Positions 49,119 through 60,401 are shown, counted from the stretch's first letter. The stretch: 64,000 nt of DNA from Neurospora tetrasperma FGSC 2508 (GCF_000213175.1 NW_009799179.1:3194723-3258722), one strand, 5' to 3'. Notes: generated by a model not told the origin, from the sequence alone. Numbers and translations: made by a program.

Positions 49119-51798
49119 ATGACTTACGACTGGGATCCCTATAAAGACATATGCCATCGTCTCTACGTTGACGAAAGGCGAAGCTTTGCCCAAGTTGCCC
49201 GGTATATGGCAGAAAACCATGGATTTACCCCCAGGTACGTGAACAACACTCTTCGTCCATCTCCCTCGCCGTACACAGTACAACGAATGGGAGTCTTGGG
49301 CGGTGTATACAGCTCGCGCAGCAAAACTGCAGCTTTGGACAGCCTGTTCCTCAACACCAAACTTTCCACGTAGTTTACCTTGCTTGGCTTACTGACCATG
49401 ACGCTTTATTTCCAGCCGGCGTACCTATTGGTACAAGTTCAGGGAATGGGGCTGGCCCATCAGGGTCAATAAAGCCTACAGCAACACCGAGTTGATTGCC
49501 AGAGTCAAGGAACTATGGGAACAGAACCTCAAAGCAACCGAGATGGTGCGCGTCCTCAATGAGGAAGGCTACGACATAAACGATCGCACGCTCAACAGGA
49601 TCCGTCAAAAGTACAATTGGAAATTGCGCTTGAAGACTATCCAAGACTTACGAAAAGGCATCATCAGGCCGCCTGGGCAACCGGCTAACGGAACAGATGA
49701 TGACGACAACAATGGCAGTGACGGTGACAGTGATTCCGCTGATGATAGCGACAATGACAGCGAAGAGGTAAGTAGCGAGGAGGACGAAGAAGATGATGAT
49801 GAGGAGGAGGAAAACGCCGCCGAAGACAATGGACAAGGGTCGTCTAACACACATGGCCAACGCCAACATCAGCAACAGCAACACCAGAAATCAGCATCTG
49901 CAAGTTTGCCACTTGGCCCAGATGACGAACTGACCCCCGAACAACGTGCTCGCAGAGAAGAGAGGCGCCGGGTGCTCGAGCAAGAGTCGGCAGAACGTTG
50001 GGCTCTCAAGAAGCGACGACGGAGAACCAAGGGGTGGGCAGGCCTGCCTCCAGACCCGAGTGGTCTGCCTCCTCGCTTTCCATCCGAGACAACCCTAGAC
50101 GAAGCCAAGGTCATCCTGCAGCTCGACGCTGCGGCCTACAAGACGCTGCGGGAGAACTTTGAAAAGATTTGCAGGGAGAACAACGTAATCAAGAAGACAA
50201 TTGCCGGGCCCGAGAAGTGGGAAGCCATGAAGGAGCAGATGATCCGCGATAGCATGCATCTCCGCGCCATCATGTGGGATCAAGCCAACATGGAGCAGAA
50301 GAAGATCGCGATCGATGTTATCTGCTGCGACGTGACCAAGCGGATCAGGACGATGCAGTCACACATGACACTAGCACAGGCCCGCAACCTCCTCGGGCTG
50401 AATCCGGAGCAGGGTAGATACATTCGCGGCACGCTTTACCTGCTACTGGGTCAGGAGAAGTTTGGGTTCAAGCATGTCGAAGGTATCGACAAGTGGAATG
50501 AAATGGTACAGAAATGGTTCGACACCACGGAACTATTGCAGGAACTCTTTCCTCCAGGCTGTGAGCACTGGCCTAACGCCAAAGAGAGGAAGAGGGCTAT
50601 CGAGCTGCTGGCCCGTGACGGAATGAGAAGATACAGAGGCGATCAAGCAAAGTTGGAGAAGGATGCTTTGAACCCACCGCCTCCCAAGGTTCCTAGAAAG
50701 CGTGCTCCTCCAAAACCGAAGCCGGTCCCGACGCCCGCTCAACTTGAGGCGGCTGCGAAGAGAGCCGAGAAGGCTGCTGAGAAGGCCGCGAAGGCCGCTC
50801 AACCCAAACGGGGCCGTGGCCGACCCCCGAAGAATAATACGGTGGGGCCATCAACGGCAACGGCAACGGCCACGGCAACGGTGCCGCATACAGCTGTGCG
50901 GCTCGCGCCACCGGAATCGTCAAGCTCGGAGGAGAGCGAAGCGGATCAGGATGCCCAAGATGCGGACAACGGCAACTTGGATCCGGATTATCTGCTGCAA
51001 CAGTCAATTGAAGCCGACACTTCGTTTGGGAGTTATTCTGCCAACACTCATGTTGCCAGTGGAAGGGGCAGTGCTGGCGCCAACGTCGGTGCCAATACAA
51101 TTACTGCCCAGTCCTCTTCACACACTCCGAATCTTGCTCAAACTCAAAGTCGGCCCCAAACCCATTCCCAAGCTACGCAGAATTACACAACCAACCGTAA
51201 CCATATGCAGCAAAGTTATGCCCCTTCGAACCATGGCTTAACCCAGTCTCAGACCCAACCGCCACCCCTCGCCATGTATACACAGCAACAACAGCAGCAG
51301 CAGCGACAGCAACAGCAACAGCAACAGCAACAACGCATCCAGCAGGAAGCCATCCAGCGGCAAGCAAGAGCCCGACAGCAGCACTTCCAGCAAACCGCCT
51401 CCGTCCCCCCAGTCCAAGTCTCACAGCCAGTGGCAACTACCTCGTCAACCTCCACCACCTCGTCCTCCATGGCCATCTACTTCCGCCTTCACGCATCCTC
51501 GCCTCTCCAAGGCGTGGTCTCGCGCATTTGGATCGCCACCCTATCGGGCCGCTCCGTCCAGGAACTACGCAGCACCGCAGTGGCCAACTATCCGGGCGTG
51601 GTGTGCCTGGCAATCGAGGGAATCGTCAAGGATGGAAAAGGCGGAGAGTTGCCGTTACCGGTTAGCGACGACATGGAGATGGAGGCGTATTTGCAGCATA
51701 TCCAGGGCATGGGGAGCGGAGCACCGACGTTTAGTGTTATGCTTGTGCCGGCGGCAACAGCGGCGACGGCAGCTGGAGGTGTGGGGGGGTCTTGGTGA
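49119..51798 (+). CDS. Clr5-domain protein with AT-hook and duplicated central module
   Basis: Predicted 832-aa nuclear, probably DNA- or chromatin-binding protein. Exons are 49119-49234 and 49416-51798. Splicing builds a Clr5 domain at residues 3-55: WDPYKDICHRLYVDERRSFAQ, the helix around MAENHGFTPS, then RRTYWYKFREWGWP. A second helix-rich segment (ARVKELWEQN to YNWKLRL, about 66-112) resembles a DNA-binding fold. An acidic, Asp/Glu-rich stretch follows (about 125-180), with a perfect GTAAGT inside it (see findings). Residues 265-325 and 357-417 are two diverged copies of one module. PKRGRGRPPK (502-511) is an AT-hook. A Gln-rich region (about 660-700) precedes a conserved-looking C-terminal domain (about 725-820) with an IYFRLHASSPLQG start and PTFSVMLVPA end. 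Family roles are inferred from S. pombe Clr5, a silencing factor; this protein's own role is unknown. Confidence 0.88.
51284..51390 (+). repeat. CAG/CAA (polyglutamine) tract
   Basis: Inside the Clr5-domain gene, mixed CAA and CAG codons encode two Gln runs (seven and nine residues) split by one Arg, then a Gln/Arg-rich tail. Such tracts vary in length between strains and could modulate activation or aggregation. The mix of codons should make it less unstable than a pure CAG run. Confidence 0.8.
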
Positions 51799-52762
51799 GG
51801 GATTGGCATAGGAGTGGCTGTGGCAGGGGTGATGTATCTCGCTCTATGTATGATTCTATGGGAGTTTTTCGGGCATTTACCAATTTCTCGCCCCTTCCAG
51901 ATTTTGATGGCTTTTAGGAGAGCCTCAGGCTGAAAGTAAGCAGAGCAGACGAGAACCGTTGTTGAGGATGGAACATGAGTGCCAGGCATACATGGAGCAT
52001 AAATGACACTATGTGAACGACAGCGTGGGCTTGCGGAGTACGACGTCCAGTTCAACGTCCGGATGGCCCCAAATCTCGGAGTTTCCAAGTCGGACATCGG
52101 CCGGTAGTGCTCCGGCGTTTGCGGTGGATTTTTCCCTATTTTCCGGCGGAGGCCTCCACTTTCCCCGATCCGTACCCGAACGACGACGTCATGGGGTGCC
52201 AGGGGGCTTAGACTACTGCAGACGCTGCCCCTGCGCCTAGTGGGTTATTTGGGGGTGGAGAACCATGACACCCTGCCAGTTCAGGGCATATTCTGCGGGG
52301 TACAGCGGCCGACTGTACCAGGTAACGGGACTTCTCCTTCTTTTCTCATCGTCACTTGGAATTCGGTATGCTAAGAGACTCGACTGGTTCCAACTGGCAC
52401 CTACTGACTTAAGCAAGTATCACCATGATGTAGTCGGGTATAATTTGGATGCGTGCATACTTATGTTGCAAGAGTGCTTGCTTGTCACCAAAGCGTCCGA
52501 TAGTCCGATCGGACGGAAATGGACCAGCATTAGACAATGACCAACTGGCCAGATTCGTACTACAAACATGTCAATACAAAAGAGCAGCCAATTGAACCCC
52601 CCTGAACGGGTTAAAGATCGGAGCACTTCCACTTCGCCCGCACCTGCTGCGTACTCAAATTTTAGTGGTGTGTAAGACATCCCACCCAATCGGCAACCTC
52701 GACTACTTTACCTACATCACAAGAGACGGGAGTTAGCCCAGTCATCCATCACGCACTTTACC
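51799..52762. other. Intergenic, Clr5-gene 3' / SPRY-gene 5' regions
   Basis: About 960 bp without a supportable gene. It should contain the 3' end of the Clr5 transcript and the promoter and leader of the SPRY gene. Nothing else is seen. Confidence 0.45.
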
Positions 52763-52899
52763 ATGTGTTTCGGGAGCAAAGACAAGACCGACGATACGCC
52801 CGGTCCTCGACCAGCACAGCATCAACAGTCACCACAGGCTTCAGGAAAAGTCAACATGCCTTCACCGGCGCAGTCCCACTATCAGCAGCAGCCTCAATG

Positions 52900-52931
<32 letters not shown>

Positions 52932-54211
52932 CAGCTCATGGCGGCAGCAGTCAGAATGACTATGCCCCTCCTTCGGGACCACCTCCAAACTTTGGGCATA
53001 GCCAGCAACACTCCAGCACCGACTACGCTCCTCCATCCGGTCCTCCTCCGAGCTGGGGACATAACCAGTCCTCTACAAATGATGATTTTGCCCCGCCAGC
53101 TGGTCCTCCCCCTTCCCACGCCAGACCGAACCAAAGCAACCATGACTTTGCTCCTCCTCCTGGCCCTCCTCCCTCCCAACGTCAACACCATTATGACGAT
53201 TACGCCCCTCCTCCTGGCCCTCCTCCCTCTCATCACCGACCGCCGATGAACGATGACTACACCCAGCCTCCTCCCGGCCCTCCACCTTCCCAGTTCCAGC
53301 CCGCCGCCGCCAACAAGCAACACGACTGGGAATCCTTCGTGCCGGACACGGCTCTCTTCCCCCCTCCTCCGGCCTTCTTCACCGGCTACGACCGCTCGCA
53401 TACCACCAACGCCACGGAAGAAGAAGCCAATGCGGGCGAAGCCTGGTGCGTCCAAAATCCGCTGACGGCACCCATGGACCTGGACCCCGTGGCGCTCGAC
53501 GCGCTCCGCACGCACAACATCCGGCTCATGGCATCCCCGCAGTTCCGCGGCAAGCTCGACTGGGTCAGCCCGGGCGTGTGGAAGGGCAAGACGGAGAAGG
53601 CGGCGGGTGATGCATGCATTATTAGTTACCCGCCATTGTATTGTGTCAAGTATGACTCGCCCTTGATCCCTTCGGTTGCCGCACAGAGGACGACAAAGTC
53701 TATTTACTACGAGGTATCAATTCCTTCTCGTTCGGCGGCGGCAGCATCTAATAACCCCTTTCTGGGCGGCGGTGGAGGAGGAGGAGGAGGCAACGACGAC
53801 GAAATCACCCTAGCGCTAGGCTTCACAGCCCTTCCCTATCCGGCCTTCCGCATGCCAGGCTGGCATCGTGGGTCGCTGGCCGTGCATGGCGATGACGGGC
53901 ACAAGTACGTCAACGATCGGTGGGGAGGCAAGGATTTTACGAGGCCGTTCAGAAGGGGGGAGACGTACGGTATCGGCATGACGTTTACTAACACCGGCGG
54001 AAGGCTGGATGTGAATGTCTTTTTCACGAGGGAAGGGAGGATCACGGAGCAGTGGGATTTGCATGAGGAAGGTGATGCGGAACAGGACTTGCCGGTCACA
54101 GGCTTGGAGGGGTTTCATGATTTGAGTTGTGCTATTGGAACGTATTCGGCTGTCGAATTTGAGGCTGTCTTTGAGCCGAGTAGGTGGAAGTTTAGGCCGC
54201 AGGGCTTGTGA
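52763..54211 (+). CDS. SPRY-domain protein with proline-rich repeats
   Basis: Predicted 482-aa intronless gene. The N-terminus MCFGSKDK has Cys2 next to the start, a possible palmitoylation site. A Gln-rich stretch (41-56) precedes six tandem repeats of the form DY/DF-APP-x-GPPPS at about residues 66, 87, 108, 128, 147 and 165, typical of SH3, WW or profilin ligands. A linker with HDWESFVPDTALFPPPP follows. Residues about 250-475 are a SPRY-like beta domain: CVKYDSPLIPSV, TKSIYYEVSI, LALGFTALPYPAFRMPGWHRGSLAVHGDDGHKY, GETYGIGMTF, and VFFTREGRITEQW. A poly-Gly loop (335-343) interrupts it. SPRY proteins in fungi include ubiquitin-ligase adaptors; with no membrane segment seen, an adaptor role is inference. 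It converges with ROK1, stop codons 331 bp apart. Confidence 0.88.
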
Positions 54212-54542
54212 GTGTCTTCGGGGAAAGTTTGACCTGAGAGATGCGAGTCGGAGAGAGAGAGAATGGGCAATGCGGTGATATGATGTTATGATACTCTAAT
54301 GATCAGGGTTTTCTTATACTCCGTCGCTGTCTGTGTTTGTTTTCGCTCATGCTGGTATCACTCATAACCAAGATACGCGATGCTCATTCTTAAGACAAGT
54401 TGACCAAATGTGAACCAACAGCAAGCATTCTTTTTGTCTACCAGCATATACACGGTAAGGGTATCTATCCTTTAAATCATCCGCCCGTCAACACAATGAC
54501 AATATTATCTGCATGAACGCCCCGACGGCTACGCCCAGCTTC
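54212..54542. terminator. Shared 3' region between convergent SPRY gene and ROK1
   Basis: 331 bp separate the two stop codons. The interval is A/T-richer than its flanks, as expected for two converging polyadenylation regions. The 3' untranslated regions may overlap and form antisense RNA. Exact poly(A) sites are not visible. Confidence 0.4.
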
Positions 54543-56897
54543 TTAATCCAAGCCGGTCCACTCCTCTTCCGCCTTCTCAGGGGCAGCACCGCCCTCCTTC
54601 TGCGCCTTCTGCGCCTTCTGCGCCTCCCTCTTTCTCCTCTTGCTAGCCTCGATAGCCTCCCGCCTGTTATTCTCCCTCCTCCTCTCCCAACTGCTCTTAG
54701 TCGTGATCGTCGCCTTTCCGCCTGTCCGCCTGCTCTCCACTCCCCTGACCTTCAACTTCCTCTTGTCCTCCTTGGCCACCTTGGGCAGCGCATCCAGCAG
54801 CCACTTTTGCACGCTACCCTGGGCGGCCTTGACGGTATCTTTCTCGTCGATGTCCTTGCCTGCCTGCTTCTCGCTCATGGCGATCACGTTGGCGACCGAC
54901 TTGACAAAGGGGATATCGTCCTTGGTGTAAAAGGTGACGGCCACACCGCCCTCGCGACCGGCGCGACCCGTGCGTCCGGCACGGTGCACGTAAGCCGCGG
55001 CGGATACGGGCACGTCGTAATTGACGACGCCGTTGACGCCAGCAAAGTCGACGCCGCGCGCCAGCACGTCCGTAGTGATCAGCACCCACACCTCGCCGCT
55101 GCGGAAGCGGGCCATGATCTTGGACCGGACCGAGTCCGGGAGCGACGAGTGCAGGACCGCCACGCGGGCCGAGCCGCCCGCCTCGAGCGGGATGTCGTAC
55201 TTGAGCTCGTCGTGGAGCGCCTGGGCACGCTCGATGGTCTGGGTGAAGACGAGGAAGGGCGGGCGCAGCGGCGGGCCCGAGTCGGCCGAGGACACGGGGT
55301 GGAGGAGCTGGCGCAGGGCGAGCAGCTTGCCGGGCTCTGTGGCCGTGTAGATGAGCTTGTGCGTGATGTTGGGCACGGCCGTGTCTTTAAGACCAACGAC
55401 GAGGCGGATCAGGGGCTTGGGGGTCTGTTCGGGGGTGCGCTTGGCGCGCTTGTCGATGTGTTTGGTGAGGAGGGCTTCAATGTTGGAGGCCATGGTGGCT
55501 GACCAGCACGTCATGCCGAGGTTGAGGTGGGTGCAGGCGCGCCAGATACCCATAGTTTGCTTGCGGAAGATGGGATCGAGGAGAACATCGGCCTCGTCAA
55601 GAATGAGGGATTGTACGGTGGGGAGCGTCTTCTTGATGATCCTGGGCTTGCCCTTCTCCTTTTCGCCTCCGCAGAGGAAGTTGAGGAGGATCTTGGGGGT
55701 TGTCACGAGAATGTCTACCCTGGTGATCGGCCTCTCCTTCTTGGACTTCTGATCACCCTTGGCCCTGCTCTCCGCTTTCTTCTCGGCGTCAGAATCGCTT
55801 TCCTCTTCTTCCTCTTCTTCTTCATCGATTTTCATAACCTCCTCAGGCTCGCTCTCTGCTTCGCTGTCGCTATCACTGTCGTTAACCTCTTCCTTGGCCT
55901 CCTGCTCCGTCTCCTCCTGCGTATTTGACTCTGCCACTAACCGCAGCGTCCTCTTCATGAGAACCACGCGCACGCCGGTTCCGATAGCCAACTTCCTTCC
56001 TTCATTGACAATTTGACTTGCCAGCTCTCTCGTAGGCGCAACCACGATGGCCTGCAGAATATGCTCGTCTGTTTCAGGGGTGTAATCCTCGGCCCTCCCT
56101 TTGATAATGGCATCGATAGCGGGAATCAAGAAGCTGATAGTCTTGCCACTGCCTGTCGGCGCAACACCGAGGAAGTCGATTCCCTTTTCAACCTTGACGT
56201 CTTCCACACCTGTAGCCTTCTCCAACGCCATCTCTGGTCGCAGCTGCAGTGGCAAGCTGCCCATCTGCACCTCAGTCGGCACCCGGAATCCCTGCCGCGT
56301 GATGTTGTCCGCCAACACGGGGTGAATGCCGTAAGTGTACTTGAGCTCGCCAAACGAGTTGAGCGGCTGCGAGTAGATTTGCTTTTTGTCTTCGTCCTTC
56401 TTCTTTTTCTTCTTTTCCTCCTCTTCCTGCTTCTTCTTGTCCTCCTTCTGCTTCTTCTGCTTCTTGGGCGGCTTCTCCTCTGTAGCCTCCTCGGCTTGTG
56501 GCACGCGACCGGCTAGGACTGTGAACTTTAACCGATGGGACTTGAGTATCTGTCGGCATTCGTTTTCTTCCAAAAGCTTGGGCTTTTGCTTCTTGGGCTC
56601 GTCCGCCTTCAATTCGGCATCCTTCTTGGCGGCAAGCTCCTCGGGAGTGGGCTTGGGCGCAAAGTAATCGACGTCGCTGGCATCGTCGTCTTCGTCTCCG
56701 CTCTCGGTCGCGTTGTTGGCCTGAGTCCCCTTCCTCTTTCTCTTCTTGCCTCTTTTGGCGTTGGCGCCGCCGACATTGTCGTGGAAGAATTGGGGATTGA
56801 CTTTTGCTCCGGCGGAGGGAAGGAGCTGCGGTGCGCCTGGCTGGTTTTTCTTGGGCTGGGCTTTGATGCCTCGCGAGAGGACTTTGAAGATATCCAT
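54543..56897 (-). CDS. rok1: ATP-dependent RNA helicase ROK1 (DEAD-box)
   Basis: Predicted 784-aa intronless nucleolar helicase acting in 18S rRNA maturation (early 35S cleavages) in the small-subunit processome. The N-terminus MDIFKVLSRGIK matches Rok1. A basic/acidic charged region (40-175) precedes the helicase core: the Q motif region FRVPTEVQ (Q211), motif I APTGSGKT (246-253), PTREL (288-292), DEAD (434-437), SAT (466-468) and HRAGRTGRAG (638-647). A long Glu/Asp/Ser insert (about 325-385) lies between Ia and DEAD. It is more acidic than I would expect for yeast Rok1, but the core is intact. The C-terminal tail is Lys/Arg rich. Start is the only sensible ATG, directly at the conserved N-terminus. 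Gene is tandem with the IleRS gene on the same strand, 483 bp from its stop. Confidence 0.95.
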   Translation of the reverse strand: MDIFKVLSRGIKAQPKKNQPGAPQLLPSAGAKVNPQFFHDNVGGANAKRGKKRKRKGTQANNATESGDEDDDASDVDYFAPKPTPEELAAKKDAELKADEPKKQKPKLLEENECRQILKSHRLKFTVLAGRVPQAEEATEEKPPKKQKKQKEDKKKQEEEEKKKKKKDEDKKQIYSQPLNSFGELKYTYGIHPVLADNITRQGFRVPTEVQMGSLPLQLRPEMALEKATGVEDVKVEKGIDFLGVAPTGSGKTISFLIPAIDAIIKGRAEDYTPETDEHILQAIVVAPTRELASQIVNEGRKLAIGTGVRVVLMKRTLRLVAESNTQEETEQEAKEEVNDSDSDSEAESEPEEVMKIDEEEEEEEESDSDAEKKAESRAKGDQKSKKERPITRVDILVTTPKILLNFLCGGEKEKGKPRIIKKTLPTVQSLILDEADVLLDPIFRKQTMGIWRACTHLNLGMTCWSATMASNIEALLTKHIDKRAKRTPEQTPKPLIRLVVGLKDTAVPNITHKLIYTATEPGKLLALRQLLHPVSSADSGPPLRPPFLVFTQTIERAQALHDELKYDIPLEAGGSARVAVLHSSLPDSVRSKIMARFRSGEVWVLITTDVLARGVDFAGVNGVVNYDVPVSAAAYVHRAGRTGRAGREGGVAVTFYTKDDIPFVKSVANVIAMSEKQAGKDIDEKDTVKAAQGSVQKWLLDALPKVAKEDKRKLKVRGVESRRTGGKATITTKSSWERRRENNRREAIEASKRRKREAQKAQKAQKEGGAAPEKAEEEWTGLD

Positions 56898-57380
56898 GCT
56901 GGAAGATTTGTTTTCGTAGGATGTGGTGTCGGGGCTGAGTTAGATAATTGACAGAGAATACGAGCTGTACGAAGCTTTGTGGTGGTGGGTGAAATCAGGT
57001 AAATCTGGATATGGGAGACAGAATGAACTGCTTGACTTTACAAAACAAAAGAATTCTTGTCCTTCCAATCGCCAGAACTGATCCATGAAAAATTTCCGCC
57101 CCGCAGCGGGCGCCAGTGCTTATCTTAGCGGCCTGGGTGGGGCTCCGCACCGCTGTACCCCAACTTTGGGCCGTCGAGGTTCCTTTTCACTGTGCGTTTA
57201 CAACGCAGCTTGGGATGCAAATGCTCCCCTAGGCTGAACAATGTGAACATTGCCCGCCCACGCTGGAGATGTGAAGAACAGGACCCGATGTCATGAAGGG
57301 GGGAGGGGTATCCATTTTGTGTACGGGCTCGTCTACTCTAGTCTATCTTATCTGTCCTTGGTCGAACCTTTTAATTTCTT
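56898..57380 (-). promoter_or_regulatory. ROK1 promoter and IleRS 3' region
   Basis: 483 bp between the IleRS stop and the ROK1 start, both minus strand. It must hold the IleRS polyadenylation region and the ROK1 promoter. A GC-rich patch near 57100-57180 may be part of the promoter. No other gene is seen. Confidence 0.45.
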
Positions 57381-60300
57381 TCATTGTACACCCTCGCCAA
57401 CAACATCCTCGCACCGGACGCACAAGGAGTCCTCAGCAGGAGCAACGAATCGCCAGCACCTGGGGCATTTATGGTCTTTGGGAGGCAGAACCCACGCCTG
57501 GCAACCATGACCACCCATCTCAAAGTCCTGGACGTACTTCCAGGCAGGCTCTCCCTCTATGGCACCGCCGAGGTCTACAGAGGATACAACAAACATGGCA
57601 TCTAGCTCGTCCTTGTACTTTTGCAGGACAGAGAGTGCCTTGCTGTCCTTGGGAGCCTTGATAACAACAGAGCAACCAAGGGACGAGCCAAGAACCTTGC
57701 CCCTGCGTGCCAGCTCGGACGCGGCTTTGATGGCGGCGTGAGTCTCCATTAGGACCGGAATGTCCTTACGAAGCATGGCTTCATCGTAGCTCAGACGGCT
57801 GGAATCAATCAAGGGCGAGTTATAAAGCTGATGAAGAGGATGAAGAATGGATGGGTCTTCCTTCATCCAAGCAGGTCGATGCTCCCAAGCCTCCTCGACC
57901 AGCACAGGTGTGATAGGGGCCAGCATTCTGAGGAAGCCCATAAAGATAGGCTCTAGGACACCACCGCCATCGGCGCAGTACAACCTGTCCTTCAGGGCTT
58001 CGAGGTAAAAGGCAGACAGATCGTTGGCGATCCATCTGTTGAGACTGCTGAAAGCCTTGTTGAACTCGTAGTTTTGGTAGTGTCTCTCAATCTCCGCCAT
58101 AGCATCCTTCAGCTGGACAAGAGCAATGTGGTCCAAGGCAGTCAGTGGAGCTGCTCTGGCTGACTGTTCCATCGAGCCCGTCAGCATCTTGATGATGGTG
58201 CGATACTTGGTTAATGACTGATGGATAGTCTTCAGCACAGGCTCGCCGAGGACAATGTCACTGGTGTAATCGCTACTCGCTACCCACAAGCGCAAGGCGT
58301 CGGGGCCGAGAGCATCCTTCGGGGGAGGCGCATTCGGATCCCTGTCCTTGTTCTTGACCTTCAGCGGAGGAAGTAAAGAACCATCCATGACCTGGTCCGC
58401 CGAAATGATGTTGCCTAGTGACTTGGACATCTTCTTGCCGGCTTTATCCAGCGTGAAGCCATGAGTGATGAGTGTCTTGAATGGTGACAGGCCAACCGCA
58501 TTGGTCGTACCATCAGCTGTCGGGCCTTGAACCGCCATAGCTGCTACTCGAGTGAGCAAACTCGACTGAAACCAACCGCGATGTTGGTCAGAGCCTTCGA
58601 GATAGACATCCGCTTGCCTATCCGTCTGGGTCCAGCTGCTACCACTGTCAAACCAGACGTCCATGGTATCTCTACCACGGGTGAAGGGGCCCTTGCCCCG
58701 AAGAGATGCAGGAATCCAGACAGGGTCATGAGGGTCATCAGACCACCAAGCATCGGTGCCTCTCTCCTGAATGACCGAGATAATGTGCTCGATGGTCTTT
58801 TCAGTCATTACTGCATCGCCATTGGCATCGTATAGTGCAGGGATAGGTACACCCCATGCACGCTGTCGTGAGATGCACCACTCGCTCCGTCCCTTGACGA
58901 AGGCTTCGAGTCTGCTTCTCCCGCTTTCGGGGACGAATTTGACCTCCTCCAAAGCCTTCAATGCCAACTCTTTGATGTTGTCCACATCAGCAAACCACTG
59001 CGCCGTGGCCCTGATGATGATGGGCTTCTTGGTTCGCCAGTCGTAAGGGTACTTGTGCTTGTACTTGTGCACGTTCAGAACATTGTCCTTAAAAAGCTCA
59101 AGCACGGCAGCAGAACCGCCCTCAAGCACAGGAATGCCCTTGAGCCGGCTTGGGTCGTCGGGATAGGCTTCCTCGGTGAAGATACCATCGTTATCAACAG
59201 GTGCAGAAACAGGAATTCCCAAGTCTTTGCAGAGCAGGTAGTCATCGAAACCGTGGCCTGGGGCGCAGTGAACGAGACCGCTTCCCGAATCTGGCGTGAC
59301 GAAGGGACCGTGGATGAATGGCTGAGGAGCAGCAGATTTACCCTGGAGAGGATTGACGTACTGCAGCTGGGTGAGCTGGCTACCGGGAACAGTGGCTAGA
59401 ATCTCGGGAGTCCCCTCCTCTCCCATCAAGACCTTGGCAACGCGCTCGAGACCGCCGTCAGCAACAAGATAGGCGTCATCACCCACGCGGACCGCATGGT
59501 AGAGCAGATCATCGTGTACGGCGATGGCTCTGTTGGCGGGGAGGGTCCAGGGAGTGGTCGTCCAGATAACGGCATAAAGATTGCCGGTAAAGCCTTCCAG
59601 GCCAGGGATGCGAGCGGAATCCTTGGTGATGGGAAATCTGACGTATGCAGATTTGGAGATATGCGCCTCGTTGTACTCCAACTCGGCTTCCGCCAGGGCA
59701 GTTCCGGAGGACGGTGACCAGTACACAGGCTTGAACTTGCGGTAGATCAGGCCGCGACTGACCATTTTCTGGAAGAGACGCAGCTGGTTGATCTCGAAGG
59801 CCATGTCCATGGTTGTCCAGCGGTTCTCCCAGTCACTCATGACGGCATATGTCCGGAAGCTGTCCATCTGCTCCAACACCGTCTTGGCAGCCAGACTGCG
59901 CGCGGCCTGGCGGATGGCATGGGGTGTCATGGTCCTGCCTTCTTCGGTGCTGACGGCCTTGAGCTCGATCGGAAGTCCATGACAGTCCCATCCTGGAACG
60001 TAGGTGACACGCTGGCCTGGCGCAACACAGCTGATCAGTCAAAGATTCGGAGCGCTCGGAGAATCAGCTGCCTGGCATCGTTCGCGCACCTTGCTGGACC
60101 TTCGTACGGATGATGATGTCCTTGAGGATCTTGTTCAGGGCATGACCGGCGTGAAGGCTGCCGTTGGCGTAGGGAGGGCCATCGTGGAGGAGGAAGGTAT
60201 CGTCAGCAGGGCGGTTGGCGGCCTGCCACTTGTAGAAGTCATCGGCGCATTTCTTGATGTATTCTTTGTGTTGGGTGGGCAGAGGGCGCGGCCTGTCTCG

Positions 60301-60401
60301 TCTGATGTCAGTATCCGCACAGATGTCTGGAGAGACAGTTCATGTTCTTACGGAAGAGTGGACTTGGGCAGTCTCAGCGTGGAAGACCAGTTCTTCGACA
60401 T
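57381..60401 (-). CDS. ism1: Isoleucyl-tRNA synthetase, mitochondrial type
   Basis: Class Ia synthetase of bacterial/mitochondrial type, 965 aa from the only in-frame ATG. Exons are 60401-60352, 60301-60090 and 60016-57381; introns are 50 and 73 bp and all phases match. HIGH motif is HAGH (67-70) in [15 protein letters not shown]; then [15 protein letters not shown], the editing domain, [10 protein letters not shown], and KMSKS (616-620). A C-terminal zinc-binding pair CPRC (938/941) and CVRC (953/956) closes the protein, as in bacterial IleRS. The cytosolic enzyme has a different HIGH context, so this is the organellar enzyme. The conserved core begins at about residue 5 ([12 protein letters not shown]), leaving no mitochondrial signal. 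The frame stays open upstream to about 60620 without an ATG and encodes a basic, Ser/Arg-containing stretch, so the true start may be a non-AUG codon or lie in an upstream exon. It shares a promoter interval with the gene at 60751. Confidence 0.93.

Noticed and set aside
54513-55502. 329-residue plus-strand open frame
   Set aside because: Antisense shadow of ROK1, whose motifs are complete on the other strand.
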